Source: Bacillus pinisoli
GTDB lineage: Bacteria; Bacillota; Bacilli; Bacillales; SA4
DNA length: 64,000 bases
Reading direction: 5' to 3'
Assembly: GCF_023036475.1 (NCBI RefSeq)
Contig: NZ_JAJQKI010000013.1
Coordinates: 1 to 64,000, forward strand
Positions 47,895 to 55,813 of the stretch are shown here, in pieces (position 1 is the stretch's first letter; each line of letters begins with the position of its first letter). The notes under the pieces are model-generated. The model did no database searches. It was given only the letters and a program-made list of their open reading frames with translations, and had not been told where the DNA came from. The translations under genes and the position numbers were made by a program.

Positions 47895-48059
47895 TTATGA
47901 TAAATCTCTCCCTGTTAAACCTGGAGATTTGTCTGTGTCCTCATTATTATTATAATCTGAATCGTTAGAAGCTTGCTGATGAGGTTTATCACTACCTACA
48001 TATGAAGATTTATGCGCTTGTTGTTCCTTAGTAAATCGATCAAAGTCTTGGTTTACCAT
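47895..48059 (-). CDS. Hypothetical hydrophilic small protein
   Basis: This 54-residue protein (MVNQDFDRFTKEQQAH at the N-terminus) is highly polar, rich in Asp, Asn, Ser and Lys, and has no membrane segment. It is probably disordered. I do not recognise a family with confidence; small spore-associated proteins often look like this, and the neighbouring genes are spore-type. AAAAGGAGAA lies 6 nt before the ATG at 48059, which supports it as a gene and rules out the longer frame. Confidence 0.65.
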   Translation of the reverse strand: MVNQDFDRFTKEQQAHKSSYVGSDKPHQQASNDSDYNNNEDTDKSPGLTGRDLS

Positions 48060-48322
48060 TAGTTCATTCTCCTTTTTAGATGAAGGTAACGACGATATGA
48101 CGTGAACTCTCACGCCAGAAGTGTATCCTTCAATAGTTTTTGCTATCAGTGAAAATAAAAACTGTTAATAAATGGTTTATTACGTGACATATTTAGATTC
48201 TCTTGAAATGTATAAATTTATCATGAATGTATATATTTGGTCTCAGGGAAGAAATAAGTCTGGCAATTATAAAAATTTCTGATAAATTTAAGAATATAAA
48301 TAGTATAGAGGACGTGATTAGA
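48060..48322. other. Divergent AT-rich gap
   Basis: The 263 bp between the small hydrophilic gene and the EamA transporter hold no supported gene. Several AT-rich -10-like words occur, but no pair is convincing. An in-frame extension of the transporter into this gap has no family similarity. Confidence 0.5.
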
Positions 48323-49234
48323 ATGCAGCCTTCCATTGCCATTCAGCCGACTCATAAATTAATGGGAGTCACGCTAGTATTAATTGCTGCTGTATTATGG
48401 GGAGTCTCTGGTACAGTTGCACAGTATTTGTTTCAAATGAAGGGGTTTGGGGCTGGATGGCTAGTTGTCATTCGACTTCTAACAGCTGGTCTATTAATGC
48501 TAGTGCTTTCCTATTCAAAGCAAAAAGAGAAAGTCTGGAAGGTATGGGGGGATCGAAAGGACCGTGTCCAATTAGTAATATTCGGACTGTTGGGAATGCT
48601 GGGAGTACAATACACGTATTTTGCAGCCATAGAATCAAGTAATGCAGCAACTGCCACAATACTACAGTACTTGGGCCCGGTAGTTATATTATTTTACCTA
48701 GTCTTACGAGCAAGAAGAACGCCTACATATAAAGAACTAATAGTCATTGTTTTGGCGTTATTAGGAACTTTCTTACTTGTAACGAATGGGACCGTTGACT
48801 CCTTAAGTTTATCTAGAGCAGGCTTATTTTGGGGACTTATTTCAGCAGTAGCTCTCGCATTCTATACCTTGCACCCAGCGGGTCTTATTAAGAGATGGGG
48901 GACAATGGTAACTGTTGGCTGGGGAATGTTAATTGGAGGAATAGGTTTTAGCGTGGTTCACCATCCTTGGGAAGTAGAAGGGACTTGGGGAATCTCAACA
49001 GGTCTCGCTATATTTTTCATCATCATTTTTGGTACATTAATCCCTTTTTATTGTTATTTAGAGAGTTTACAGTACATTAGTGCGTCTGAAACAAGTACTC
49101 TTGCATGTGCTGAGCCTTTATCTGCAGCCATTGTATCCATTATTTGGTTACATGTATCATTTGGATGGGTTCAATGGATTGGAACTTTACTCATTATTGC
49201 TACCATCATTCTCATTTCAAGGTGGAGAAATTGA
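48323..49234 (+). CDS. EamA (DMT) family transporter
   Basis: This 303-residue protein has ten hydrophobic segments in two EamA repeats, the layout of the drug/metabolite transporter superfamily. The first repeat begins VLIAAVLWGVSGTVAQYLF; the second repeat includes SAVALAFYTLHP and ETSTLACAEPLSAAIVS, a conserved pattern for the family. The substrate cannot be predicted. I choose the ATG at 48323, with GAGGACG 8 nt upstream; a frame reaching 32 codons farther has no transporter similarity. Confidence 0.85.
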   Translation: MQPSIAIQPTHKLMGVTLVLIAAVLWGVSGTVAQYLFQMKGFGAGWLVVIRLLTAGLLMLVLSYSKQKEKVWKVWGDRKDRVQLVIFGLLGMLGVQYTYFAAIESSNAATATILQYLGPVVILFYLVLRARRTPTYKELIVIVLALLGTFLLVTNGTVDSLSLSRAGLFWGLISAVALAFYTLHPAGLIKRWGTMVTVGWGMLIGGIGFSVVHHPWEVEGTWGISTGLAIFFIIIFGTLIPFYCYLESLQYISASETSTLACAEPLSAAIVSIIWLHVSFGWVQWIGTLLIIATIILISRWRN

Positions 49235-49270
49235 ATGCTGTTAAAACAGGAGTTTTTTCATAAGTTAGTT

Positions 49271-49292
49271 CTCCCCCTGAGGTTAGGGGGAG
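49271..49292. terminator. Hairpin between the EamA and small minus-strand genes
   Basis: CTCCCCCT and AGGGGGAG form an 8-bp GC-rich stem around GAGGTT. There is no good T-run on either strand, so termination is uncertain. Confidence 0.5.
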
Positions 49293-49303
49293 ACTTAAGA
49301 TTG

Positions 49304-49459
49304 TTAACTAGGATCATTTTCATCCAATGATAAAGTGGTCACTTCTGTGTACTCACCATGATCTACTTCCTCGTTAGTTGCATCTCTATTTAATTCGTCC
49401 TCAGTATCAATACCTTCTGCGATAGTTGGAACTTCGTTTTGATTCTTTTTCATCATCAT
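49304..49459 (-). CDS. Hypothetical acidic small protein
   Basis: The frame encodes 51 residues, starting with three consecutive Met codons and MKKNQNEVPTIAEG, rich in Glu, Asp and Thr, without hydrophobic segments. AAGGCGGG lies 3, 6 or 9 nt before the three ATGs, so the second or third is the likely start. I know no family for it. The ribosome site, a clean stop and its position before a hairpin support coding. Confidence 0.55.
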   Translation of the reverse strand: MMMKKNQNEVPTIAEGIDTEDELNRDATNEEVDHGEYTEVTTLSLDENDPS

Positions 49460-49510
49460 GATCCCGCCTTATCAATATGTAATTTGAACATCGTCTGAAT
49501 ATAATTAGCT

Positions 49511-49627
49511 TTATTTTATCGTAAATCCTTGTTTAGTAATGAACACTGCAATCTTTTTTAACTCTATCGTTTTATGATCATATTCGATTTTTATTTCGTT
49601 ATCAGAAGTATCTATTAAAACACGCTT
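49511..49627 (-). pseudogene. Possible remnant of a heavy-metal-associated (HMA) domain gene
   Basis: An open 38-codon stretch with no start codon reads VLIDTSDNEIKIEYD then KKIAVFITKQGFTIK. The spacing of hydrophobic residues, the YD and the final GF-hydrophobic pattern resemble the second half of an HMA domain, as in copper chaperones. The half that would carry the CxxC metal site is not found upstream. It lies in the 455-bp gap before yebC, otherwise empty. Confidence 0.3.
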
Positions 49628-49824
49628 CTATCTACAATCTTGATCCAGATCAAGACCCATTTCATACTACTTAATTCTCGTTGGGTTTTTAGTATTTCGT
49701 CCATATCGTTCACCATTTAAGCACTCATCTCCAGGGAAGTCTGTCGTTAGTTTTCTCTATAGGAAGTGATATCATACAATTTTGGTACAAGTTTGTTTAT
49801 AGAAGCTTTTCGTTTATAACAAAC

Positions 49825-49853
49825 TCGAAAACTAATTGAAAATGAGGTATAAT
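49825..49853 (+). promoter_or_regulatory. Candidate sigma-A promoter of the yebC-family gene
   Basis: TCGAAA at 49825-49830 and TATAAT at 49848-49853 are 17 bp apart, about 60 bp before the gene. Confidence 0.45.
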
Positions 49854-49914
49854 AACATAGATTATTAAGAGTACTTATACATTAGATTTAAAGTGTCGAA
49901 AGCGAGTGTTCATA

Positions 49915-50634
49915 ATGGGACGTAAATGGAACAATATTAAAGAAAAAAAAGCATCTAAAGATGCAAACACAAGTCGAATTTATGCCAAGTTCGGCCGTGT
50001 CATTTATGTTGCGGCGAAGCAAGGAGAACCAGATCCAGAATTAAATCAGTCGCTAAAATTAGTTTTAGAACGTGCGAAGACATATAATGTGCCTAAAGCC
50101 ATTATTGACCGTGCGATTGATAAAGCAAAAGGTGCTTCAGATGAGACTTATGATGAGCTTCGTTACGAAGGTTTTGGTCCTAACGGTTCCATGATTATTG
50201 TCGATGCACTCACAAATAACGTGAACCGTACTGCTGCTGAAGTCCGAGCTGCCTTTAATAAAAATGGCGGTAATATGGGAGTAAGCGGATCTGTTGCCTA
50301 TATGTTTGATGCTACGGCTGTATTCGGGGTTGAAGGCAAGTCAGCAGACGACGTGTTAGAACTACTGATGGAAGCAGACCTAGATGTCCGTGATATTACA
50401 GAAGAAGAAGATTCTGTGATTGTATATGGTGAACCTGATCAATTTCATGCGATTCAAGAAGCTTTCAAAACAGCGGGAATTACAGAATTTACGGTTGCAG
50501 AACTAACAATGCTAGCTCAAAACGACGTGTCACTTCCTGAAGATGGTCAAACAAAGTTTGAAAAGCTTATTGATACGTTAGAGGACCTTGAGGATGTCCA
50601 ACAAGTTTATCACAATGTTGATTTAGGAGAATAA
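49915..50634 (+). CDS. YebC/PmpR family protein (YeeI-like)
   Basis: This 239-residue protein is closely similar to Bacillus subtilis YeeI, one of two YebC-family proteins there. The start [20 protein letters not shown], the central [17 protein letters not shown] and the ending [10 protein letters not shown] are highly conserved. YebC-type proteins were annotated as transcription regulators; recent work shows that some relieve ribosome stalling at proline-rich stretches, which would complement EF-P. The ATG at 49915 gives the exact family length; the upstream ribosome site (GAAAGCGAG) is weak. Confidence 0.93.
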   Translation: MGRKWNNIKEKKASKDANTSRIYAKFGRVIYVAAKQGEPDPELNQSLKLVLERAKTYNVPKAIIDRAIDKAKGASDETYDELRYEGFGPNGSMIIVDALTNNVNRTAAEVRAAFNKNGGNMGVSGSVAYMFDATAVFGVEGKSADDVLELLMEADLDVRDITEEEDSVIVYGEPDQFHAIQEAFKTAGITEFTVAELTMLAQNDVSLPEDGQTKFEKLIDTLEDLEDVQQVYHNVDLGE

Positions 50635-50673
50635 CAGAAGTAAAGTAATCCTTATCATTACCTATATAGCTAT

Positions 50674-50717
50674 AAATGAAAGTGCACCATAAGTTTGAAT
50701 GGTGTACTTTCATTTTA
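50674..50717 (+). terminator. Terminator after the yebC-family gene
   Basis: AAATGAAAGTGCACCAT and ATGGTGTACTTTCATTT pair with one mismatch around an 8-nt loop, followed by TA-rich sequence. Confidence 0.7.
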
Positions 50718-50842
50718 TGTACCACTAAGAATTTACTAGATTTAAAGAATCCTTAAATTTTATTTATTGGATAATAGCAACAAAGCATTTTCGTAGGTAA
50801 TAAATAATATGAAACTATTGATCTAAATAAAGGAGTGTTTTT

Positions 50843-51196
50843 ATGGTAAGAACAAACAAGGTTAAATTTTTAGTAGATATGAGTTCTAACATACACTTGA
50901 AACACCAAGTATTATCAAGTTACACTTCCTTATTTTACAAAGACTTTGCAATTGGCTCAATGTTTCACAGTGGAGATCGGAAAAATAAGTTTTCAATTAA
51001 TGCCATTGAAGGAAGTGAGTTTGAAGCTTATCTTAAAGGAAAAGTAGGAGCAACAGTAAAATCTGATACAGAAGGGTACAAGGTAGCCTGGTTAGATTTA
51101 AGCAAAGATGCTGACTTTGAAAAATTAGAAGAAATAGTTGTAGAATTGCCGAAATTTGAAAAAGTAGGCTTAAGAAAACTTTATGAGCAACATTAG
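50843..51196 (+). CDS. Hypothetical protein, 117 residues
   Basis: I do not recognise this protein. It is soluble, with no membrane segment, a mix of short hydrophobic strands and charged residues (pI near neutral), and ends KVGLRKLYEQH. The TAAAGGAG ribosome site lies 8 nt before the ATG, and codon use resembles its neighbours. It stands alone between terminators. A small alpha/beta fold is likely; no function is inferred. Confidence 0.6.
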   Translation: MVRTNKVKFLVDMSSNIHLKHQVLSSYTSLFYKDFAIGSMFHSGDRKNKFSINAIEGSEFEAYLKGKVGATVKSDTEGYKVAWLDLSKDADFEKLEEIVVELPKFEKVGLRKLYEQH

Positions 51197-51264
51197 AAAT
51201 AGCAACAGATTCTTGGACGTAGCTAAAAATAAGAAGTTTTTGGAGCTGTCTAATGTAAACGAAA

Positions 51265-51290
51265 GAAAGAACTGAATTCAGCTCTTTTTT
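51265..51290. terminator. Possible bidirectional terminator
   Basis: AGAACTGA and TCAGCTCT form an 8-bp stem with one mismatch, followed on the plus strand by TTTTTTATTT and preceded by an A-rich run. It separates the 117-residue gene from the convergent HxlR gene. Confidence 0.45.
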
Positions 51291-51292
51291 AT

Positions 51293-51652
51293 TTATTCTA
51301 TTGTTTCTTGACTTTCCCCATAAAGCTCATCCAAATGCAGTAAATGTGATAATCCCCATTCATGCATGGAAAGTAACAATGGTTTTAAACCTTCACCATA
51401 TTCAGTTATGGAGTATTCAACTTTTGGTGGGATTACTGCATAAACCTTACGCTTAACGATATCGTGATATTCCAATTCTCTCAATTGTGTGGTTAGCATC
51501 TTCTTCGTTACATCAGGAATTAATTTATGGAGTTCGCTAAAGCGAAGCGTTCCTTTTTCCAAAAGATGAAAAAGAATGACAGGCTTCCATTTTCCAACTA
51601 GGAGTTCAAGAGCCGCTTCAACAGTCTGCTTACTTTTACATTCATTCATCAT
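51293..51652 (-). CDS. HxlR (DUF24) family transcriptional regulator
   Basis: This 119-residue winged-helix protein has the family core ALELLVGKWKPVILFHLL and LRFSELHKLIPDVTKKMLTTQLREL. The N-terminal Cys (MNECKS, Cys4) is in the position of the redox or electrophile sensor cysteine of YodB/CatR-type members. It diverges from a ring-cleavage-type dioxygenase gene, an arrangement like that of CatR targets in Bacillus, so it probably represses that gene and itself. GGAGAG lies before the ATG. Confidence 0.9.
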   Translation of the reverse strand: MMNECKSKQTVEAALELLVGKWKPVILFHLLEKGTLRFSELHKLIPDVTKKMLTTQLRELEYHDIVKRKVYAVIPPKVEYSITEYGEGLKPLLLSMHEWGLSHLLHLDELYGESQETIE

Positions 51653-51667
51653 GTTACTCTCTCCTTA

Positions 51668-51685
51668 AGTATCTTTTTGTATACT
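51668..51685. promoter_or_regulatory. Candidate operator between the HxlR and dioxygenase genes
   Basis: AGTAT and ATACT form an inverted repeat with 8 bp between. It lies 16 bp upstream of the regulator start and within the divergent region, a reasonable place for the HxlR operator. Confidence 0.4.
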
Positions 51686-51796
51686 ATGGAACATTTATGT
51701 GCCTACTTCCTATATTTATACTTAGATTTTATTATAACCTTAGTAGTTTAAATTGTTATCTTTCTCAAATGTTTCAAATAAATTGGAGGTACAATA

Positions 51797-52654
51797 ATGA
51801 ATCTATATCATAGTAAACCTAATACATTTGTAAACCACGTCCATTTAAAGGTGTTAAACGTAAGTCGATCTCTCGATTTTTACCAAAACTTGATGGGGTT
51901 TCAGGTGATTAATCAAACAGGAAAAAAAGCAGTATTGACAGCAGACGGCGTGAGGCCTTTAGTTACCATCGAACAACCCGATGACATCATATCCAAACAA
52001 GAACGCACAACAGGTTTGTACCATTATGCTTTACTTCTTCCCAGCCGTAAAGATTTAGGGAAGCTAATCACTCTTTTATTGAGAGAACAGTATCCATTAC
52101 AAGGGGCAACGTTCCATGGAACCCACGATGCTTTATATTTTCAAGATCCTGATGGCAATGGTATTGAAGTTGCCGTAGATACGAATCCTTCGACCTGGAG
52201 AGACAAAACAGGAAAGTTAGATTTCTCAAAACATGGGCCAATGAATATAGAAAGTATTATAGCTGATGCGAATGGTGAAAGATGGAACGGTTTACCAGAA
52301 GGAACCATTATGGGACATATTCATTTGCATGTTTCTGATTTAGAAAAAACAAAAGATTTTTACCATGATGGGCTAGGGCTGGACATTGAGATGGAAATAC
52401 CTAATCAAGCAGTATTTTTCTCAAGTGGTGGTTACCACCATCATATTGGAACAAATATATGGAATGGAAAAAATGCTCCAAAGCCTGCTTCAAATAGTGT
52501 AGGTATGACTTTTTATACACTTGTTGTATCAAACGAGGAAACAAGAAAAAAGATGGTAATGAAATTAGAAGCGATGGGTTATCCGGTGCTAGAAGAGAAT
52601 GGGGAATTCTTTACGGAGGATCCAGCTGGGAATCGAATTCAACTGTATTGTTAA
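51797..52654 (+). CDS. VOC-family ring-cleavage-type dioxygenase (CatE-like)
   Basis: This 285-residue protein has two vicinal-oxygen-chelate repeats, residues about 10-125 and 165-285. The metal ligands are visible: His in VNHVHLK, His in LYHYALL and Glu in GNGIEVAVD for the first half; HIHLHVSD and FTEDPAGNRIQLY for the second. It is close to the CatE (YfiE) catechol 2,3-dioxygenase group, whose job in Bacillus is quinone and catechol detoxification. TTGGAGG precedes the ATG. The divergent HxlR gene supports inducible control. Confidence 0.88.
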   Translation: MNLYHSKPNTFVNHVHLKVLNVSRSLDFYQNLMGFQVINQTGKKAVLTADGVRPLVTIEQPDDIISKQERTTGLYHYALLLPSRKDLGKLITLLLREQYPLQGATFHGTHDALYFQDPDGNGIEVAVDTNPSTWRDKTGKLDFSKHGPMNIESIIADANGERWNGLPEGTIMGHIHLHVSDLEKTKDFYHDGLGLDIEMEIPNQAVFFSSGGYHHHIGTNIWNGKNAPKPASNSVGMTFYTLVVSNEETRKKMVMKLEAMGYPVLEENGEFFTEDPAGNRIQLYC

Positions 52655-52698
52655 TATGATGATGGGATTTATAAAGTTTCAATAAGTAACAATAAATC

Positions 52699-52738
52699 AA
52701 GGTGCATTGACCTAAAAAAGGGTTATTGCACCTTTTTG
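52699..52738 (+). terminator. Terminator after the dioxygenase gene
   Basis: AAGGTGCA and TGCACCTT are the core of a stem that extends imperfectly inward; TTTGTTG follows. Confidence 0.75.
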
Positions 52739-52782
52739 TTGAAGATATATCATAAAATGTAAGGCGAAGAAAGGGTGATTAT

Positions 52783-53016
52783 ATGTACCTATTTTTATCT
52801 ATTATTTTAGCAACGTTGCTTGGATATTTATTGCTTCTTATACATCCACTAATTGGAGGCGTACTTGCATTTGGAATAGTTGCAGGTGGATTAGTTAGAG
52901 GAGTATATTTACTTAACAACATTAATAGAAGGCTGAATGAGATCGCTCCAGAATCAGATCGAGTTCAAAAGGTATATGAAGCGTATCTCAAAGAGAAAAA
53001 TGAAGCTTCCTCTTAA
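52783..53016 (+). CDS. Hypothetical membrane protein, 77 residues
   Basis: Two hydrophobic segments (about residues 2-20 and 24-45) are followed by a charged helical tail. I do not recognise a named family. GAAAGGGTG precedes the ATG and a terminator follows within 130 bp, so it is probably a real single-gene unit. It may be a small inner-membrane protein; nothing in the context points to a role. Confidence 0.6.
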   Translation: MYLFLSIILATLLGYLLLLIHPLIGGVLAFGIVAGGLVRGVYLLNNINRRLNEIAPESDRVQKVYEAYLKEKNEASS

Positions 53017-53117
53017 TTTAAAGCTCTTTTCTTAGTTTTTTTAAATTATTAACCGATTAAGTATGTTTTAATAAAGAAGGATAATTTTTCCTTTTGTAGA
53101 ATACCTAAATATCGAAT

Positions 53118-53155
53118 AAATCCTTACTAATCTCAGTAAGGATTTTAAATTTTTT
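53118..53155 (+). terminator. Terminator after the 77-residue membrane protein gene
   Basis: Perfect 11-bp arms, AAATCCTTACT and AGTAAGGATTT, enclose AATCTC and are followed by TAAATTTTTT. Confidence 0.85.
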
Positions 53156-53392
53156 GGCTCTGTTAAACCTTGTTGTTGATTTTCGTTCCAGGACACTCGC
53201 TTTCCGTGGGCAGTAAATGAAGGATATTTTCTCTATCGTGAAAAATCCCACTCCTCGGCAAAAAACGTGCCTGCGGGGTCTACAAGGACAAAGTGAACTT
53301 CCTTTGTCAGCGACCCGCTCTCCCACAGGAGTCTCGCGTCCTTCCACTTCAATCAACTCTACTAAAAATCAACACTGTACTTTAACACAGCA
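53156..53392. repeat. Inverted-repeat-bounded intergenic element, second family
   Basis: The 237-bp element begins GGCTCTGTTAAACC and ends GTACTTTAACACAGC; the outer 28 bases are imperfect inverted repeats. Inside are GC-rich blocks such as GTGCCTGCGGGGTC and CCCGCTCTCCCACAGGAG and a GACAAAG/CTTTGTC hairpin. Its base composition is clearly higher in GC than its surroundings. It fills most of the gap between the 77-residue gene and the hydrolase gene. I recall similar sequences scattered in several Bacillaceae genomes, but did not check. Confidence 0.75.
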
Positions 53393-53431
53393 AATTTTTT
53401 AGAAGTAGGAATAGAAAGGTAGGTGGACGTA

Positions 53432-54328
53432 ATGAATAGCAAATTAATAAGTATTAGGGGGAAACAATTATACGTAGAAGAATACGGTTCAAACGAAAAG
53501 CCTCCCATACTTTATTTACATGGTGGCCCTGGAGAAAGTTGCTTTGATTTCACCTTTCATCAGAAAGATAGGCTAGAGAGCTTTTATAGAGTCATTGCTA
53601 TAGATCAAAGAGGTGTCTGTCGTTCGGAAGTTATCGGTGAAAATGAGATTTTTTCTCTAGATGATATTATTGAAGATTGCGAATGTCTAAGAGAACATTT
53701 AGGTATAGAAAAGTGGTCTTTAATTGGTCATTCGTTTGGTGGATACTTAGCACTCTTATATGTCTCGAGATTTCCAGATTCAATTGATCGAGTGGTGTTT
53801 GAATGTCCTACATTTGATTTTGCATTAACATCAAGGTTTCTATTGGAGAAAACAGCTAAATTAGCAAAAAAATATGGTAACGAGGATTTAGCCCGTAGAT
53901 GTTTTGAACTAGCTAATAACCAAGAAAAGACAACGCAACAACTAACAGAAGAATATATGAAACTGAGTGATGAACTTGGCGAGAATAGAATGGACATATA
54001 TACATTTATTAAAGAGAATCCTACCGATTATTCGATTTACTCAGATGAGGAATGGGATAAGTTCTATGATAAGTCAGAAATTCACTATGACAGACTTCGT
54101 GATGAAAGAAAGATTTTTGAATCATTGTTAAATAAGATTAAGGAAGTACAACGTCCAATGCTTCTTATGACAGCTGAACATGATGCTGCAACATGCGAAA
54201 CACATATTCAGTCATTTAGTGAAAACGCTAAGATAGGAGAAATCTATCATTTCGTAAACTGTGGACATACTCCACATTACGAACAACCAGATGAGTTTAC
54301 AAAAGTAATTAAAGAGTTTATAAAGTAA
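53432..54328 (+). CDS. Alpha/beta hydrolase (proline iminopeptidase-like)
   Basis: This 298-residue protein has the oxyanion motif HGGPGES, the nucleophile elbow GHSFGG (Ser about 104) and the C-terminal histidine in NCGHTPHYE. HGGPG is characteristic of the S33 prolyl aminopeptidase group and of related lactone or ester hydrolases, so the substrate is uncertain. No signal peptide. The ATG at 53432 is 5 nt after AGGTGG; a GTG three codons earlier is also possible. A very small membrane protein gene follows. Confidence 0.83.
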   Translation: MNSKLISIRGKQLYVEEYGSNEKPPILYLHGGPGESCFDFTFHQKDRLESFYRVIAIDQRGVCRSEVIGENEIFSLDDIIEDCECLREHLGIEKWSLIGHSFGGYLALLYVSRFPDSIDRVVFECPTFDFALTSRFLLEKTAKLAKKYGNEDLARRCFELANNQEKTTQQLTEEYMKLSDELGENRMDIYTFIKENPTDYSIYSDEEWDKFYDKSEIHYDRLRDERKIFESLLNKIKEVQRPMLLMTAEHDAATCETHIQSFSENAKIGEIYHFVNCGHTPHYEQPDEFTKVIKEFIK

Positions 54329-54347
54329 TTCGTAAGAGAGGTTAAGG

Positions 54348-54500
54348 ATGTTAGGTAAAATAATGAAGCAACTTCTTTCATTTATAATTTTGTTCATCGG
54401 TACGTTACTACTACATATAACCATAGAGGATATTAGTGTTATTCAATATATTGCGATGTTTTCTATTATGATTAGTGGCTTTTTGTTTGCGAGGAATTAA
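54348..54500 (+). CDS. Hypothetical small membrane protein, 50 residues
   Basis: The frame encodes two hydrophobic segments (about residues 8-22 and 31-47) separated by HITIEDIS. GAGAGG lies 7 nt before the ATG, 20 nt after the hydrolase stop. I know no family. The ribosome site and typical membrane composition support coding, and co-transcription with the hydrolase is likely. Confidence 0.5.
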   Translation: MLGKIMKQLLSFIILFIGTLLLHITIEDISVIQYIAMFSIMISGFLFARN

Positions 54501-54566
54501 GTAAAATAGTAGATAGCCTGAATTTAGTAGATTGGGAAGAAATACTTCAGGAAAGAGGTTGAAGGA

Positions 54567-55220
54567 ATGAAAGTTCTCATAGTTTTTGCCCATCCAGATG
54601 GTCAAGCGTTGAACGGTGCTTTGAAAGATTTATCAGTAGATATACTACAACAGAACGGACATGAAGTACATATAACAGATTTATACGAAAAGAAATTTAA
54701 AGCTATTGCTGATAAAGATGATTTTCTTGTGCTTAAAAATCCAGACCGTTTTAATTACATATCCGAACAGTATCACGCTTTAAAAAATAACACCTTCGTA
54801 GCTGATATTGTGGAAGAACAAGAACTAGTAAATTGGGCAGATTTCATTATTTTTCAATATCCGATGTGGTGGACTGACGCACCCGCTATATTAAAGGGCT
54901 GGTTCGATCGAGTTTTCTCCTACGGTTTTGCGTACGGCCCAGGTAGATATAGAGAAGGAAATTTAAAAGGCAAAACGGCTATCGTATCGGTAACTCACGG
55001 AGCTAGTGATCTATCGGAATACGGTGAAAGTGGTATTAAGGGAAAAGTGGAAGAACGTTTATACAATATTCAACACGAGAAGCTATTCTATTGTGGAATG
55101 ACGGTTTTAGAGCCTTTTCTGTTCCCAGCTGGTGCAGATGAGGAGACGAGATTGCAGCAAAAGAAAGCTTGGGCGAAGCGTTTGGAAACTATTTTAGATG
55201 AAACTCCTTTATATATTTAA
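54567..55220 (+). CDS. NAD(P)H oxidoreductase, flavodoxin-like fold (YdeQ/KefF-like)
   Basis: This 217-residue protein belongs to the NQO/KefF/modulator-of-drug-activity family of FMN or FAD quinone reductases. The N-terminal IVFAHPDGQALNGAL is the flavin phosphate loop, and FQYPMWWTDAPAILKGWFDRV is the family hallmark. It probably reduces quinones or electrophiles with NAD(P)H in the cytoplasm, in line with the dioxygenase nearby. AGGAAAGAGG precedes the ATG. Confidence 0.88.
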   Translation: MKVLIVFAHPDGQALNGALKDLSVDILQQNGHEVHITDLYEKKFKAIADKDDFLVLKNPDRFNYISEQYHALKNNTFVADIVEEQELVNWADFIIFQYPMWWTDAPAILKGWFDRVFSYGFAYGPGRYREGNLKGKTAIVSVTHGASDLSEYGESGIKGKVEERLYNIQHEKLFYCGMTVLEPFLFPAGADEETRLQQKKAWAKRLETILDETPLYI

Positions 55221-55315
55221 ATAAAGTAGCACGCGTTTTCTTAACTTGCAATCGTTTTTTCCTATACTAATTAAGTATTGTTCAACAAAATAAAATGGTA
55301 ATTTGGAGATTATAC

Positions 55316-55813
55316 ATGACTACAAAATATGTTAATTGGGGAGAAGCAAAAGTTAAATTAACCTGGAATTTCGATAACCAACTCCCACCAAGTGGTTTAA
55401 TAACAAGTGTTCATGGATTGTGTTTTAAGGGTGGTAATTTATTATTAGTCAATGTAGGCCATAGAGGCTGGGACTTTCCAGGAGGTCATATTGAGAGTGA
55501 AGAAACTCCTGAACAATGCTTAAAACGAGAAGCATATGAAGAAGGTTATATAACTGGGAGTTGCTCACTTTTAGGGCATATAACAGTAGATCACAAAGAA
55601 AACCCAAAATGGGATGAAAATGGTCCATATCCTAAAATAGGATATCAAGTCTTTTATCGAATGGATATTGACCAAATGCATGATTTTAAAGCAAAGTATG
55701 AGTCTGCAGAAAGGATCTTAATAAATCCTAATAATGTAACGGAGTATTATCATGATTGGAACGAACTGTACCAAGAGATTCTTGAAGTTGCTACAGGGAA
55801 AAGTAATAACTAG
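55316..55813 (+). CDS. NUDIX hydrolase
   Basis: This 165-residue protein carries a NUDIX box, beginning GGHIESEETPEQCLKREAYEE at about residue 58, with the metal-binding glutamates in REAYEE. It should hydrolyse a nucleoside diphosphate linked to another moiety; the specific substrate is unknown. I use the ATG at 55316 because GGAG lies 7 nt upstream; a frame beginning seven codons earlier covers that site. It appears to be a single-gene unit. Confidence 0.82.
   Translation: MTTKYVNWGEAKVKLTWNFDNQLPPSGLITSVHGLCFKGGNLLLVNVGHRGWDFPGGHIESEETPEQCLKREAYEEGYITGSCSLLGHITVDHKENPKWDENGPYPKIGYQVFYRMDIDQMHDFKAKYESAERILINPNNVTEYYHDWNELYQEILEVATGKSNN

Noticed and set aside
53105..53402. Open frames on both strands in the second repeat element
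   Set aside because: They follow the GC-rich interior of the inverted-repeat element and have no ribosome site or family similarity.
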